Positions 1 to 12,537 are shown, counted from the stretch's first letter. The stretch: 64,000 nt of DNA from VAZQ01 sp963835165 (GCA_963835165.1 CAWIGD010000057.1:11285-75284); one strand, 5' to 3'. The notes: generated from the sequence alone by a model not told the origin. Numbers and translations are program-made.

Positions 1-216
1 GGCTGGACCACGGTGGGCAATGCCAGGCGTCACCTGATGGCGTTGCCGGCTTACGACCAGTGCATCAAGGCGAGCCACGTCTTCAACCTGCTCGACGCTC
101 GCGGCGTGATCTCCGTCACCGAGCGGCAGAGCTACATTCTGCGCGTGCGCGAGCTCGCCAAGGCCTGCGGCGAGGCGTGGCTGGCGACCGAGGCGGGCGG
201 CGCCGACCGAGCATGA
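1..216 (+). CDS. glyQ: Glycyl-tRNA synthetase alpha subunit, C-terminal end (partial)
   Basis: Reading frame 1 is open from the window edge and ends at TGA 214-216. The roughly 70 visible residues match the end of bacterial GlyQ: an alpha-helical tail with CIKASHVFNLLDARGVISVTE followed by RQSYILRVRELAKACG. GlyQ is the catalytic subunit of the alpha2beta2 glycyl-tRNA synthetase, charging tRNA-Gly in the cytoplasm. The beta subunit gene lies downstream at 1130, so the pair is split only by one small gene on the opposite strand. The stop codon falls inside the first palindromic repeat (211-253), so the last codons and the stop derive from that repeat. The N-terminal catalytic part is outside the window. 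Confidence 0.9.
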   Translation, partial: GWTTVGNARRHLMALPAYDQCIKASHVFNLLDARGVISVTERQSYILRVRELAKACGEAWLATEAGGADRA

Positions 217-303
217 TCCCGAAAAGTTGCAGACTTTTCGGACCAGATCATGCTCCGAACAGCATGATCCCGAAAAGTTGCAGACTTTCGGATCAGATCA
301 TGC
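211..303. repeat. Two tandem GCATGATC...GATCATGC palindromes
   Basis: Copies at 211-253 and 262-303 each start with GCATGATCCCGAAAAGTTGC, have a short loop, and end in a complementary GATCATGC. They differ by a one-base deletion. This type of GATC-bounded palindrome is common between genes in Bradyrhizobium-like genomes (general knowledge). The first copy supplies the glyQ stop codon and could act as a bidirectional terminator or mRNA-stabilising hairpin (inference). Confidence 0.75.
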
Positions 304-354
304 GACCAGATAAACGCTTGCAGCGAAATCGGGATTCGATCTGAAGGATTTCGC

Positions 355-948
355 TTACGGCTTGTTGGATCGTCCCGCCGCCTCCGGGCTTGCGGCCTCC
401 TGCTGGCCCACGAACACCATGTCGCCCTTGATCAGATCCTGGACCTTCGGCGGTCCGGACTTTTGCGGCGCCAGATAGCTGACGTGCAGCAATGCGGCCA
501 CCTCCAGCCGGGGATTGCGCGGCGTGATCAGCAGCGCGGCATCCTCGACCTTCGCGTCCGGCGGCTGCGCCCACGCGCCGGGCGCGGAGCTCGCCGTCAG
601 CAGCGCCTGGACCACTGACGTGGAGATCGACTTCACCAGGCGCGTGAACTCGGCGTCGCGCACGGCGAACGGCGCTTTCTTGTCCGGCTTGGCGTCGTAT
701 TTGAGCACCCGCCCAAATCCGAGCTTGGCCAGCGCGGGCTCGTACTTTTCACCGAAATCGATGGTGATGCGGGCGTTGGCGCTATCGATCACGTCCCAAA
801 GCACGCGCATCGGCGTCGCGGGTGGGCCTTCGCTTCCCCTGACATACATCAGATAGGGCACGTCTTCGGCGCCGGCCGGGCCCGCCAGCAGCCACAATAG
901 CGCGGCGGACAGGAGGTGCGCCCGCACGCCGAGGTGGACAGATTTCAT
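355..948 (-). CDS. Conserved hypothetical secreted protein between glyQ and glyS
   Basis: A 197-residue protein if started at ATG 948, which has GGAG seven bases upstream; a start at 966 would add six residues. The N-terminus (MKSVHLGVRAHLLSAALLWL, then AGPAGAED) is a clear Sec signal peptide with predicted cleavage after Ala-Gly-Ala. The mature part has no motif I recognise, no cysteines of note and no membrane segment; it is probably periplasmic. It lies antisense between the two glycyl-tRNA synthetase subunit genes and points away from glyS. The function is unknown and I assign none. Confidence 0.7.
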   Translation of the reverse strand: MKSVHLGVRAHLLSAALLWLLAGPAGAEDVPYLMYVRGSEGPPATPMRVLWDVIDSANARITIDFGEKYEPALAKLGFGRVLKYDAKPDKKAPFAVRDAEFTRLVKSISTSVVQALLTASSAPGAWAQPPDAKVEDAALLITPRNPRLEVAALLHVSYLAPQKSGPPKVQDLIKGDMVFVGQQEAASPEAAGRSNKP

Positions 949-1129
949 CACGCGCTCCGATACCATCGTCGCAACCGGCGACGATTTTGCGGCACCCCGG
1001 CACGCCTCGCAAGCGTGCCCCTGGCAGGGGAATCCGGCTCAGGTCGCGCGTCCGGATGCGATCTCGTGCTTTTCGGCTTAACAGCGCCGCCTGCGCCTGC
1101 TACCTGCGGGCACCACCGCCGGTGATCCC

Positions 1130-3250
1130 ATGCCCGACCTTCTGCTCGAATTGTTTTCCGAGGAAATCCCCGCACGCATGCAGGCGCGCGCGGCCGAGGA
1201 CTTGCGCAAGCTGGTCACCGACCGGCTCGTCGATGCCGGGCTGGTCTATGAGGGCGCCAAGGCCTTCGTCACGCCGCGCCGGCTTGCGCTCGCGGTGCAG
1301 GGCGTGCCGGTCAGGCAGCCCGACGTGAAGGAGGAGAAGAAGGGACCGCGCGTCGGCGCGCCGGCGGGAGCCATCGAGGGTTTCGTGCGCGCCGCCGGGC
1401 TCAAGTCGATCGACGAGGCCACGGTCAAGCCCGACAAGAAGGGCGACTTCTACGTGGCCGTGATCGAGAAGCCGGGCCGGCCGGCGATCGAGGTCATCGG
1501 CCGGATCGTGCCCGAGGTGGTGAGAACTTTCCCCTGGCCCAAGTCGATGCGCTGGGGCGCGCGCTCGGCCGAACCGGGCGCGCTCGGCTGGGTGCGGCCG
1601 CTGCATTCCATTGTCGCCACCTTCGGGCCGGAGACCGAGGAGCCCGACATCGTCGCGTTCGCGGTCGACGGCATCACCGCCGGCGACGAGACGCGCGGCC
1701 ATCGCTTCATGGCGCCGCAGCCGTTCAAGGTGCGCCGGCTCGAGGACTACGCCGCCAAGCTGGAAAAGGCCAAGGTCGTGCTCGACCCCGAGCGGCGCCG
1801 GCAGATCATCCTCGCCGATGCCAAGAACCTCGCCTTCGCCCAGGGCTACGAGCTGGTGGAGGATGAAGGCCTCTTGGCCGAGGTGGCCGGGCTGGTCGAA
1901 TGGCCGGTCGTGCTGATGGGCTCGTTCGACGAAGCCTTCCTCGCCATCCCGAACGAGGTGATCCGCGCCACCATCCGCAACAACCAGAAATGCTTCGTGC
2001 TGCGCGATCCGAAAACCGCGAAGCTCGCGCCCAAATTCATCCTGGTCGCCAACATCGAGGCCGAGGACGGCGGCAGGGAGATCGTCGCCGGCAACGAGCG
2101 CGTCATCCGCGCGCGGCTGTCCGATGCCAAGTTCTTCTACGAAACCGATTTGAAGACCCGGCTGGAAGACCGGCTGGCGAAATTCGACGATATCGTCTTT
2201 CACGAGAAGCTCGGCACCCAGGCCGAGCGCATCGCGCGCATCGAGAGCCTTGCGGCCGCGCTGGCGCCCATCGTCGGCGCCGACGTGGAGAAGACAAGGC
2301 GCGCGGCGCGGCTGGCCAAGGCCGACCTGCTCACCGAAGTGGTCGGCGAATTCCCGGAGCTGCAGGGGCTGATGGGGAAGTACTACGCGCTGGCGCAGGG
2401 CGAGGATGCGTCGGTCGCGGCGGCGAGCGAGGAGCACTACAAGCCGCTCGGCCCCAACGATCGCGTGCCCACCGATCCGGTCCCGATCGCCGTCGCGCTC
2501 GCCGACAAGATCGACACGTTCGTTGGCTTCTGGGCGATCGACGAGAAGCCGACGGGATCGAAGGACCCGTATGCGCTGAGAAGGGCGGCGTTGGGTGTGA
2601 TCCGCATCGCCCTGTCTGGCAAGCATGATCTTGTGCCGCGATCGCTGCTCGAGATGCATATCAAGCGGATCCGGCCGAGCCTGTCCGACGCTGAAATTTT
2701 GCGGATCGGCGACAGCTTTGAAGAATTTTTTTACGAGCGTCTGAAAGTGCAGCTGCGGGATGAAGGCGCGCGACACGATCTTGTGGACGCGGTTCTTCAT
2801 CTTCGCGGCAGTGAGGCAGGCATTGTTTCGATCGTCCGTCGCGTCGAGGCGCTGGGAAAATTCCTCGACACCGAGGACGGAAAGAATCTGCTTGCCGGTT
2901 ACAAGCGCGCGACCAACATCATCCGCATCGAGGAGAAGAAGGACGGACGCGAATATGTCGAGCGCCCGGACCCCTCGCTCTACCGCCAGGACGAAGAGCG
3001 CGCGCTCTCCCAGGCCATCAATATCGCCAGGGATGAGGCTTCCGCCGCTGTTGCGCGGGAGGACTTCGAAGCGGCCATGCGCGCCATGGCCAAGCTGCGC
3101 CCGCACGTCGATGCCTTCTTCGACAAGGTGACGGTCAATGTCGGCGACGGCGCCGACAAGGAGAAGCTGCGGGAGAACCGCCTCAAGCTGCTCAACGAGA
3201 TCCGCGACGCCACCCGCACGGTCGCGGATTTCTCGCGCATCGAGGGATGA
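1130..3250 (+). CDS. glyS: Glycyl-tRNA synthetase beta subunit
   Basis: A 706-residue protein of the usual length for alphaproteobacterial GlyS. It begins MPDLLLELFSEEIPARMQ, the hallmark N-terminus of the family, and carries the downstream GWVRPLHSIVA, KCFVLRD and LSDAKFFYETDLKTRLEDR blocks. The C-terminal third is the DALR-like anticodon-binding helical domain. It pairs with GlyQ (window start) to form the heterotetrameric enzyme that attaches glycine to tRNA-Gly; the beta subunit contributes tRNA binding. The start has no closer in-frame alternative that preserves the conserved N-terminus. The reading frame is intact and codon use is typical of the window. Confidence 0.97.
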   Translation: MPDLLLELFSEEIPARMQARAAEDLRKLVTDRLVDAGLVYEGAKAFVTPRRLALAVQGVPVRQPDVKEEKKGPRVGAPAGAIEGFVRAAGLKSIDEATVKPDKKGDFYVAVIEKPGRPAIEVIGRIVPEVVRTFPWPKSMRWGARSAEPGALGWVRPLHSIVATFGPETEEPDIVAFAVDGITAGDETRGHRFMAPQPFKVRRLEDYAAKLEKAKVVLDPERRRQIILADAKNLAFAQGYELVEDEGLLAEVAGLVEWPVVLMGSFDEAFLAIPNEVIRATIRNNQKCFVLRDPKTAKLAPKFILVANIEAEDGGREIVAGNERVIRARLSDAKFFYETDLKTRLEDRLAKFDDIVFHEKLGTQAERIARIESLAAALAPIVGADVEKTRRAARLAKADLLTEVVGEFPELQGLMGKYYALAQGEDASVAAASEEHYKPLGPNDRVPTDPVPIAVALADKIDTFVGFWAIDEKPTGSKDPYALRRAALGVIRIALSGKHDLVPRSLLEMHIKRIRPSLSDAEILRIGDSFEEFFYERLKVQLRDEGARHDLVDAVLHLRGSEAGIVSIVRRVEALGKFLDTEDGKNLLAGYKRATNIIRIEEKKDGREYVERPDPSLYRQDEERALSQAINIARDEASAAVAREDFEAAMRAMAKLRPHVDAFFDKVTVNVGDGADKEKLRENRLKLLNEIRDATRTVADFSRIEG

Positions 3251-3364
3251 GGTGTCATGCCCGCGAAAGCGGGCATCCGGTAATCACCAAGGTGACGATA
3301 TGATCCGTGGTCCAGCCGCCCGCTCGGCGGCTACCGGATCATCCGCCATCGCGGATGATGACAC
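3251..3364. repeat. Long imperfect intergenic palindrome after glyS
   Basis: The left arm starts GGTGTCATGCCCGCGAAAGC and reads into ATCCGGTA. The right arm reads TACCGGATCATCCGC and ends GGATGATGACACC. The arms are imperfectly complementary around a central loop, and there are nested hairpins (CCCGCGAAAGCGGG; CATCCGCCATCGCGGATG). It sits directly after the glyS stop, so it may terminate or stabilise that transcript (inference). It resembles dispersed rhizobial intergenic elements. Confidence 0.6.
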
Positions 3365-3483
3365 CGAATAATTGGTGAGATCGTGCAGCAGATGGCACCG
3401 CGTAAAGTGATACGCTGACCGCCGACCGGATTGGAACCACCGCTACCTCTTGTCGTTTACTCACCCGGAGCCAGGAGAGCCCC

Positions 3484-3639
3484 ATGACGCTGACTGTCGC
3501 CCATATTACGCCGATCGTTGCCCTCATTGCCGGCATCTTGATCCTCATCATGCCGCGGCTGCTCAACTTCATCGTCGCGATCTACCTGATCGTGGTCGGT
3601 CTCGTGGGCCTCAACGGCATCTATCACTTCATGCGCTGA
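3484..3639 (+). CDS. DUF3096-family small membrane protein
   Basis: A 51-residue peptide beginning MTLTVAHITPIVALIAGILI, too short for many gene callers. An AGGAG Shine-Dalgarno lies about eight bases before the ATG. It consists of two closely spaced hydrophobic helices (about residues 7-22 and 26-43), with a proline-arginine turn (MPRLLNF) between them. That is the pattern of the DUF3096 family of tiny alphaproteobacterial inner-membrane proteins, whose function is unknown. It lies alone between glyS and ppdK, pointing the same way, without signs of an operon. Confidence 0.8.
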   Translation: MTLTVAHITPIVALIAGILILIMPRLLNFIVAIYLIVVGLVGLNGIYHFMR

Positions 3640-3729
3640 GGCCGGTGCTCCGCCCTGCCATCCACGCGCTTGCGCCCACCTCCGCCGCCGTGATCATTAC
3701 GGGCCGGCCGCAGTTCAAATTGTGATCTC

Positions 3730-6555
<2,826 letters not shown>

Positions 6556-6948
6556 ACCGGTTTAGCTTCCGTTCGCGCGGCCTGTCATTCCGGGGCACCG
6601 ATCTCGGGTTTACCCGAGATCGGCATTTTGTGCCCAAGTCGGCTATAGCCGACTTGGGTGCGAAGCGAGCAGCCTGGAATCCATAACCCCAGCCTGTGAC
6701 TATGGATTCCGGGCTCGCGCTTTCAGCGCGCTCCGGAATGACAGCGGATGAATCCTACGTGAGCGGAACGAGCTCGAGCATCGCGGAGCGCCGGGGCCGC
6801 CATGCACCGGCCGGCCCGCGCCTCATACTTTCGATCAATGCCTCGGCCGGCGCGCGCAAGGGCCAGCGAAAAGCTCTGGCTTTTCGCGCGGAGAGCGGGC
6901 CTTATCGCGTCGGCGTAAGCGCACCCATAAGCGCGGGCAGGGAGGGAC
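6556..6948. repeat. Intergenic region with a compound palindrome (6582-6744)
   Basis: Between ppdK and the TRAP permease. The segment 6582-6744 starts CCTGTCATTCCGG and ends CCGGAATGACAG, with nested hairpins such as CCAAGTCGGCTATAGCCGACTTGG (shown as two 9-10-base arms) and ATCTCGGGTTTACCCGAGAT. It has the look of the CATTCCGG-type dispersed repeat seen in many rhizobial genomes. The remaining 200 bases hold no credible gene; the TRAP ribosome-binding site (GGGAGGGA) is just upstream of 6949. Confidence 0.6.
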
Positions 6949-9006
6949 ATGTCCGAGGACGTGACCAAGGCTGAGCCAGCCGCCGAGGGCGTTTCGGAAG
7001 ACCGGTTGCGCAAGGCCGAGGCCTATGTCGAGGCCGAGGACGGCGTGGTCAATCGCCTCGTCGGCTGGGCCGGCACGCTGGTCACGTCGATCGCGGTGAC
7101 GATGTCGCTGTTTCACCTCTACGCCGCGATCGCGGGCGCCTGGCCGTTCACCGACTTTCCCATCATCACCACCCAGCCGCTGCGCTACGCCCACGTCGCC
7201 TTCGTGATGATGCTGTGCTTCCTGTTGTTTCCGATGTCGGCGCGATTTCGCAACCACATCCGCTGGTGGGACGTTGTCGCCGGTATCACCGGCGCGGCGA
7301 TCCTGATCTACGCCATAGAAGGCGGCGAGGAATTCACCGACCGCGCCACCATGCCGACCCATCTCGACGTCGTGCTCGGCGTCGTGTTCATCGTGCTGCT
7401 GCTCGAGGCGACGCGGCGAACCACCGGCTGGATCGTCCCGTGCGTGGCGATCGCGTTCATGGCCTACGCTTATTACGGGCCATATCTGCCGCCGCCGTGG
7501 ACGCACCGCGGCTATGACGTTTCCCAGCTCGTCGGCCATCTCTTCATCACGCTGGAGGGCATTTTCGGCATTCCGGTGGACGTGTCGTCCTCGCTCATCA
7601 TCCTGTTCACGATCTATGGCGCGTTCCTGCAGCATTCCGGCGCCGGAAAATTCTTCATCGATTTTTCCATGGCGCTGATGGGCCACAAGGCCAACAGCGC
7701 CGGCCGCACGGTGGTGCTGTCCTCGTTTCTGCTCGGCGGTCCGTCCGGCTCCGGCGTCGCCACCACGGTGACGATCGGCGCCGTGGCCTATCCGCTGATG
7801 CAGCGGGCGGGATTCGAGAAGAACGCGGCCGGCGGTCTGCTCGCCGCCGGCGGGCTCGGCGCCATCATCTCGCCGCCGGTGCTGGGCGCCGCCGCCTTCC
7901 TGATCGCCGAGTTCCTCAAGATCAGCTACCTCGACGTGATCTGGATGGCGATCATCCCGACCTGCCTCTACTACCTGTCGCTGCTGTTCATGGTCGAGCT
8001 CGATGCCAAGCGGTTCCACGCGCAGAGCGTGAACTTCGAGCAGCAGCTCACGCTTGCGCAGATGACGCGGCGCTACGGCTTTCACTTCATCTCGCTGGTG
8101 TCGATCGTCATCTTCATGTTGTGGGGCTACTCTCCGACGCTGTCGGTGTTCTGGTCGACGGTGCTCACCTATGGGCTGAGCTTCCTCACCCGCGAGACCG
8201 CGATCACCCCGAAGAAGCTGGTGCGCGCATTGTCCGACGGCTCCACCAGCGTGCTCACCGCGGCAACCACTTGCGCGACCGCCGGCATCATCGTCGGCGT
8301 CGTCACCCTGACCGGGCTTGGACTGAAGTTCTCCTCGATCGTGATCGATTACGCCGGCGGCAACCTGCTGCTGACCGCGATCTACACCGCGCTGATCGTG
8401 TGGATCGTCGGCCTGGCGGTCCCGGTGACCGCCTCCTACATCATCTGCGCCGTGATCGCGGCGCCCGCCATGATCAAGCTCGGCGTGCCGGACTTCGCCG
8501 CGCACATGTTCATCTTCTACTATTCGGTGCTGTCGGAAGTGTCGCCGCCGACCGCGCTCTCGCCGTTCGCCGCCGCCGCGATCACCGGGGGCGATCCTTA
8601 CCGGACCACGCTGCAGGCCTGGAAGTACACGCTGCCCGCGTTCCTGGTCCCGTTCGTGTTCGTGCTCGACCCGCAAGGCATCGGCCTGCTGCTCAAGCTG
8701 CCGAAGGACGGCTCGTGGATCGACATCGTTCTGATCACGGGCAAGACCGCGCTCGGCCTGGCGGCGCTGGCCGCGGCGGCGCAAGGCTGGGCGCTGCGCA
8801 GGACGACCATGACCGAACGCCTGCTGCTCGTGCTGGCCGGCCTGTTCCTGGTGTTTCCGAGCCTGCTCGAAGCGTTGATGGAACTCATGATCGGCCGCGA
8901 CATCAGCTACACCGCGACATTTGGCTTGGCGATCGCCATCGCAGTCCTGCTAAAACAGCGCATGCAGCCGGAAAGCGCGCAGGTACGGGCAACCGGCCGA
9001 AACTAG
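6949..9006 (+). CDS. TRAP transporter, fused small/large permease (DctQM type, TAXI-associated)
   Basis: A 685-residue polytopic inner-membrane protein. The first roughly 200 residues, with four hydrophobic helices, correspond to a DctQ-like small subunit. The remainder is the DctM-like transport domain, with motifs FLLGGPSGSGVATTVTIGAVAYP, AAGGLLAAGGLGAIISPP and a repeated PVTASYIICAVIAAPAMI segment. Fusions of this type usually pair with TAXI-class periplasmic receptors, and one follows at 9084. TRAP systems are secondary importers using the Na+/H+ gradient, typically for carboxylates; the substrate here cannot be read from the sequence. GGGAGGGA precedes the ATG. Confidence 0.93.
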   Translation: MSEDVTKAEPAAEGVSEDRLRKAEAYVEAEDGVVNRLVGWAGTLVTSIAVTMSLFHLYAAIAGAWPFTDFPIITTQPLRYAHVAFVMMLCFLLFPMSARFRNHIRWWDVVAGITGAAILIYAIEGGEEFTDRATMPTHLDVVLGVVFIVLLLEATRRTTGWIVPCVAIAFMAYAYYGPYLPPPWTHRGYDVSQLVGHLFITLEGIFGIPVDVSSSLIILFTIYGAFLQHSGAGKFFIDFSMALMGHKANSAGRTVVLSSFLLGGPSGSGVATTVTIGAVAYPLMQRAGFEKNAAGGLLAAGGLGAIISPPVLGAAAFLIAEFLKISYLDVIWMAIIPTCLYYLSLLFMVELDAKRFHAQSVNFEQQLTLAQMTRRYGFHFISLVSIVIFMLWGYSPTLSVFWSTVLTYGLSFLTRETAITPKKLVRALSDGSTSVLTAATTCATAGIIVGVVTLTGLGLKFSSIVIDYAGGNLLLTAIYTALIVWIVGLAVPVTASYIICAVIAAPAMIKLGVPDFAAHMFIFYYSVLSEVSPPTALSPFAAAAITGGDPYRTTLQAWKYTLPAFLVPFVFVLDPQGIGLLLKLPKDGSWIDIVLITGKTALGLAALAAAAQGWALRRTTMTERLLLVLAGLFLVFPSLLEALMELMIGRDISYTATFGLAIAIAVLLKQRMQPESAQVRATGRN

Positions 9007-9083
9007 TGCGGCTTTATGTTCCTGCGATCGTAGCCGCAGGCGTGCCCAGGAACTTCAAATTCAGAAACGGGAGAGACGCAATC

Positions 9084-10052
9084 ATGAAACGCAAAGGACT
9101 TGTGATCTCCGCGCTCGCAGTGAGCGCGGCGGTGATCGCCGGCGCCGCCTTCGCCCAACAAGGCCTCAACATCGCCATCGCCACCGGCGGCACCGGTGGC
9201 GTCTATTATCCGCTCGGCGGCGGCATGGCGAACGTGCTGTCCAAGCACGTGCCGGGCATGCAGGCGACGGCCCGCGTCACCGGCGGCTCGGTGGACAATC
9301 TCAAATTGATCGGCTCGCAGCAGAGCGAGGTCGCGCTGGTGATGGTCGATGCCGCGCTCGATGCGCTCAAGGGCGAGGACAAGTTCAAGGGCAGCCCGGT
9401 CGACGTGCGCACCCTGATGGTGCTCTATCCCAACCGCATGCACGTGGTGAGCATCGATGGCACCGGCGTCGAGAAGATGTCCGATCTCAAGGGCAAGCGC
9501 GTCTCCACCGGCTCGCCCGGCAGCGCCACCGAGGTGATGGCGTTTCGCCTGATCGAGGCGGCCGGTCTCGACAAGGACAAGGACATGCGGCGCGAGCGGC
9601 TCGGTGTCGCCGAATCCGTCAACGCGCTCAAGGACCGCAAGATCGACGCCTTCTTCTGGGTCGGCGGGCTGCCGACCGCCGCCGTCACCGATCTCGGCGC
9701 CACCCCCAACGTGAAGATCAAGCTGATCGACCATGCCGATGCGGTCGACAAGATGAATGCCAAGTACAGCAACCTCTACACGACGGGCGTGATCCCGGCG
9801 AAGATGTATCCGGGCCAGGACAAGGACAATGCGATCGCGGTGGTCCAGAACATCCTGATCGCCAACGCCAAGATGGCCGACAAGGTCGCCTACGACATCG
9901 TCAAGACCTTCATCGAAAGACGGGACGAGCTCGTCGCCGTGCATGCCGAGGCCGAAAGCATCACCCTCGAGAATCAATCCCCGAAGAACTCACCGATCCC
10001 GTGGCATCCCGGCGCGGTGAAATATTTCTCGGAAAAGGGCCTCAAGATGTGA
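9084..10052 (+). CDS. TAXI-family TRAP transporter periplasmic solute receptor
   Basis: 322 residues with a Sec signal peptide (MKRKGLVISALAVSAAVIAG, cleavage after AAFA). The mature protein opens with LNIAIATGGTGGVYYPLGGG, the diagnostic start of the TAXI receptor family, and includes ATARVTGGSVDNLKLI and KGKRVSTGSPGSATEV. It binds substrate in the periplasm and delivers it to the fused permease encoded 77 bases upstream, so the two form one operon. The ATG at 9084 has GGGAGAG upstream. Family members are annotated loosely as glutamate/aspartate or carboxylate receptors; the ligand here is unknown. Confidence 0.93.
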   Translation: MKRKGLVISALAVSAAVIAGAAFAQQGLNIAIATGGTGGVYYPLGGGMANVLSKHVPGMQATARVTGGSVDNLKLIGSQQSEVALVMVDAALDALKGEDKFKGSPVDVRTLMVLYPNRMHVVSIDGTGVEKMSDLKGKRVSTGSPGSATEVMAFRLIEAAGLDKDKDMRRERLGVAESVNALKDRKIDAFFWVGGLPTAAVTDLGATPNVKIKLIDHADAVDKMNAKYSNLYTTGVIPAKMYPGQDKDNAIAVVQNILIANAKMADKVAYDIVKTFIERRDELVAVHAEAESITLENQSPKNSPIPWHPGAVKYFSEKGLKM

Positions 10053-10126
10053 CGCGGCGAGTCGGCGACGCCCGCCCGCGGCATGAGCCTGGGGCTCGGT
10101 GACTAAGGATGCTCTCTTGATGGCGT

Positions 10127-10159
10127 CGCCCTCGCGGAAGGATCCTTCCAGCGAGGGCG
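10127..10159. terminator. Candidate hairpin terminator after the TRAP operon
   Basis: CGCCCTCGC and GCGAGGGCG flank GGAAGGATCCTTCC, itself a perfect palindrome, with one bulged A. The whole makes a hairpin with a stem of about 16 pairs. No T-tract follows, so intrinsic termination is uncertain. It may equally be an mRNA 3'-end stabiliser. Confidence 0.4.
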
Positions 10160-10240
10160 GTGATCGGGGACGGCTCGGGTGCCGCTCGGCCCGGCCGTGA
10201 TGGGTCACGTGCGCGGTTGGGATCAAACCTTCGGTAGGTC

Positions 10241-10513
10241 ATGACCATCAATCACCTTTTCCTCGCCTTCATGGGCGTCGTCGGCGCGGCGGTCGGGATC
10301 ATCCTGGTCGTCAAGCCGGAGACCCGCGACTACCGGGTGTCACCATATTTCTGGGTGCTCCTCGCCATGGCGCTGTTCGAGCTGCTCGCGTTCGCGCGTG
10401 GACGCGGCGCTCCCGGAACGACGGTCAGCATGGACGTCAGGGTCAGCGGCTTCCTGATGGCGATCGTGTTGATGGTGGTGATACCGATCGTGGCGGGCTC
10501 GTCGGCGTTCTGA
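10241..10513 (+). CDS. Small hypothetical inner-membrane protein
   Basis: A 90-residue protein with three hydrophobic stretches (about 4-24, 35-52 and 70-87). The polar PETRDYRVSPYF and ARGRGAPGTTVSMDVR loops lie between them. No known family is evident. It is co-directional with the TRAP receptor gene, 188 bases downstream of it and beyond a strong hairpin, so co-transcription is doubtful. The ATG at 10241 follows a GGTAGGTC stretch that is a weak ribosome-binding site. Confidence 0.6.
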   Translation: MTINHLFLAFMGVVGAAVGIILVVKPETRDYRVSPYFWVLLAMALFELLAFARGRGAPGTTVSMDVRVSGFLMAIVLMVVIPIVAGSSAF

Positions 10514-10745
10514 TCAACGCCGCCGCTGGTCTCATCATCTCCATTTATCTGCCCGTGTTCGGCTTTGGTGCAAGCGAGCGTTCGCCGGCGGCGTGCGGCG
10601 ACATTGTGGCAATGAGCTGGCGGATTAACAGCTTTGCAAGGTTAATCTCGCAATAAGGAAAATCCGACGCATTTGCGCCATCACGTTGCCTTTTGGCGAC
10701 GGGAGGATTGCGACGCGTTTTGCAGGGGCGGGGGCAAGCCTACTG

Positions 10746-12393
10746 ATGGTTGCATCGCGCAACAAGCCTGAGGGTGGTCTGCGGACCTCCCTCGGGCTCG
10801 GCGTAATGATGTTGTTGGCGCTGCCGAGCGAGGTCGGATACCAGGACCTCGCCACGCTGCTGACACGCCAGCCCGTCGTCAACCGCGCGCAGAAAACCGC
10901 GTTCGCCTCGGCGTTCGCCATCACCCACGAAGCTCCCTACAATCTTCCCGAGCCTGTTGGGGCGTCGATCCCGGTACCTCCGGGCTACATATTGGCGGGG
11001 CTCGATCCCGGCCGCGTCGACGCCACCGGCTCGCTGCGCCAACGTCAACTCGGCGGCGAGAGCGCTTTTTATGCCGATCCGTATGCCGGTCCGGTGATCG
11101 ACCGCACCCGCAAGGGTGATTACGGCGTCGCTGCCAAGGACGATCGCCGCGTGGCGCTCAAGGGTGATCGGCTCAAGGCCCGGCCTCAGGGTGAGGTCGC
11201 GCCCGATGACGGGCCGCCGGCGCAAGGTCCCGCGCTCGCGCACCAGCAGAAATCCACGCCGCCGCGGCCGCATGAGCCGCAGGCGGACGTCGCCGCCACG
11301 GAGCCCGGCGCGCCGGCTCAGTTGGCTGAGCCGCAGCCCTCCCCGGATGCCGGCCGCTATTCGCTCGCAAGCGCGGGCGACTATCGCGCCACCGATCTCG
11401 CGTCGAAGCCGCCGGACGTGAAATCCGCCTATCCCATGCTCGCCCCGCCGCGGGAGGGCGACAAGGAAGCCGACCAGGCAGCGGACGCCGAAGGCGCGAG
11501 CCCGGCGACCGGCTTGGGCCTGACGGCGACGGACACCGATCCGTCGTTGCGTGCGGCGCGAATCTATTTCGGCGCCGATCCCATGGGACTAAAGGCTCGG
11601 AGCGATCGAGCCGTGGGCGCCCGGTGAGGAACCGAAATTCGAAACGAAAGAGGTGACCGCGACCAACGACGCCAACATGAAGATGGCGGCGCTCCCGCCC
11701 GAGTCTTGGTCGCCCGACGGGCAGTACGGCATCGTCGACCCGCCGGTCGAGCGCGCCAACCTGCCGCCATTGCCCTCCGATCCGGGCGTCGTGTTCAAGG
11801 ACGGCGCGAACGGCGGCCAGACGGTCGCCCGCAAGGGCGAGGTCACCGGCGTAGACCAGCGGCCGATGAGCCCGGCCGAGCGGCTTGGCCTCGACGAAAC
11901 GAGCCGTCCGAAGTCGGAGAAATGCCTCGCCGACGCGATCTATTTCGAGGCCCGCGGCGAACACGTGCGCGGACAGATGGCGGTGGCCCAGGTCGTGCTC
12001 AACCGCGCATTCTCCGGCAAGTATCCGAGCACGGTGTGCGGCGTCGTCTACCAGAACGCCCACCGCCATCTCGCCTGCCAGTTCACCTTCGCGTGCGACG
12101 GCATTCCCGACGTGGTGCGCGAGCCGGATATGTGGGAACGCGCCAAGACCATCGCGGCCGAAATGCTCGACGGCAAGCTGTGGCTGCCCGAGGTCGGCAA
12201 GGCCACCCATTACCATGCCTACTGGGTGCGGCCGGGCTGGGTGCGCGAGATGACCAAGATGCACAAGCTCGGCGTTCACACCTTCTACCGCCCGCGCAAG
12301 TGGGGCGACGGCGAGGATGCGCCGGAATGGGGCGACCCGGAAGCGACCCTGGAATCCGCCAAGAAGCTCGTGGAAGCCGCGAAGAAATTGTAA
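10746..12393 (+). CDS. SleB-type cell-wall hydrolase, split by a one-base frameshift
   Basis: Two reading frames join into one protein of about 548 residues. The N-terminal half (ATG 10746; an alternative TTG at 10686) has a hydrophobic anchor (LGLGVMMLLALPSEVGY), then a low-complexity Pro/Ala-rich linker. The C-terminal half is the SleB/Hydrolase_2 domain: CLADAIYFEARGEHVRGQMAVAQVV, then NRAFSGKYPSTVCGVVYQN and THYHAYWVRPGW. The catalytic Glu lies in YFEARGE. The frame changes in the AAA run at 11591-11593. Dropping one A gives a continuous RLGAIEPWAPGEEPKFETKE junction. The product would be a peptidoglycan hydrolase attached to the inner membrane. Sequencing error or recent mutation are both possible. 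Confidence 0.8.
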
Positions 12394-12437
12394 CCGCTCT
12401 TTGGCTCCGCCCTCATCCTGAGCAGGAAGCGGAGTCG

Positions 12438-12519
12438 CGTAGGGTGGGCAAAGGCGCGGGACACCGCACACCGCCTGCTATTAAGACAAAATTCGTCGCG
12501 CGCCTCTGCCCACCCTGCA
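12438..12519. repeat. Intergenic inverted repeat between sleB-like gene and nadC
   Basis: CGTAGGGTGGGCAAAGGCGC is partly complementary to CGCGCCTCTGCCCACCCTGC about 40 bases later. It lies between convergent genes and could serve as a bidirectional terminator (inference). GTAGGGTGGGCAAAG elements recur in Bradyrhizobium-type genomes (general knowledge). Confidence 0.55.
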
Positions 12520-12537
12520 GTGGCGTCGCGCGTGTCC

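Noticed and set aside
1100..3106. Long open frame of 668 codons on the minus strand across glyS
   Set aside because: It is the high-GC shadow of glyS: no start signal, Arg/His/Asp-rich composition and no family.
6835..8784. 649-codon minus-strand frame opposite the TRAP permease
   Set aside because: Composition is typical of antisense reading of hydrophobic codons; there is no recognisable domain.
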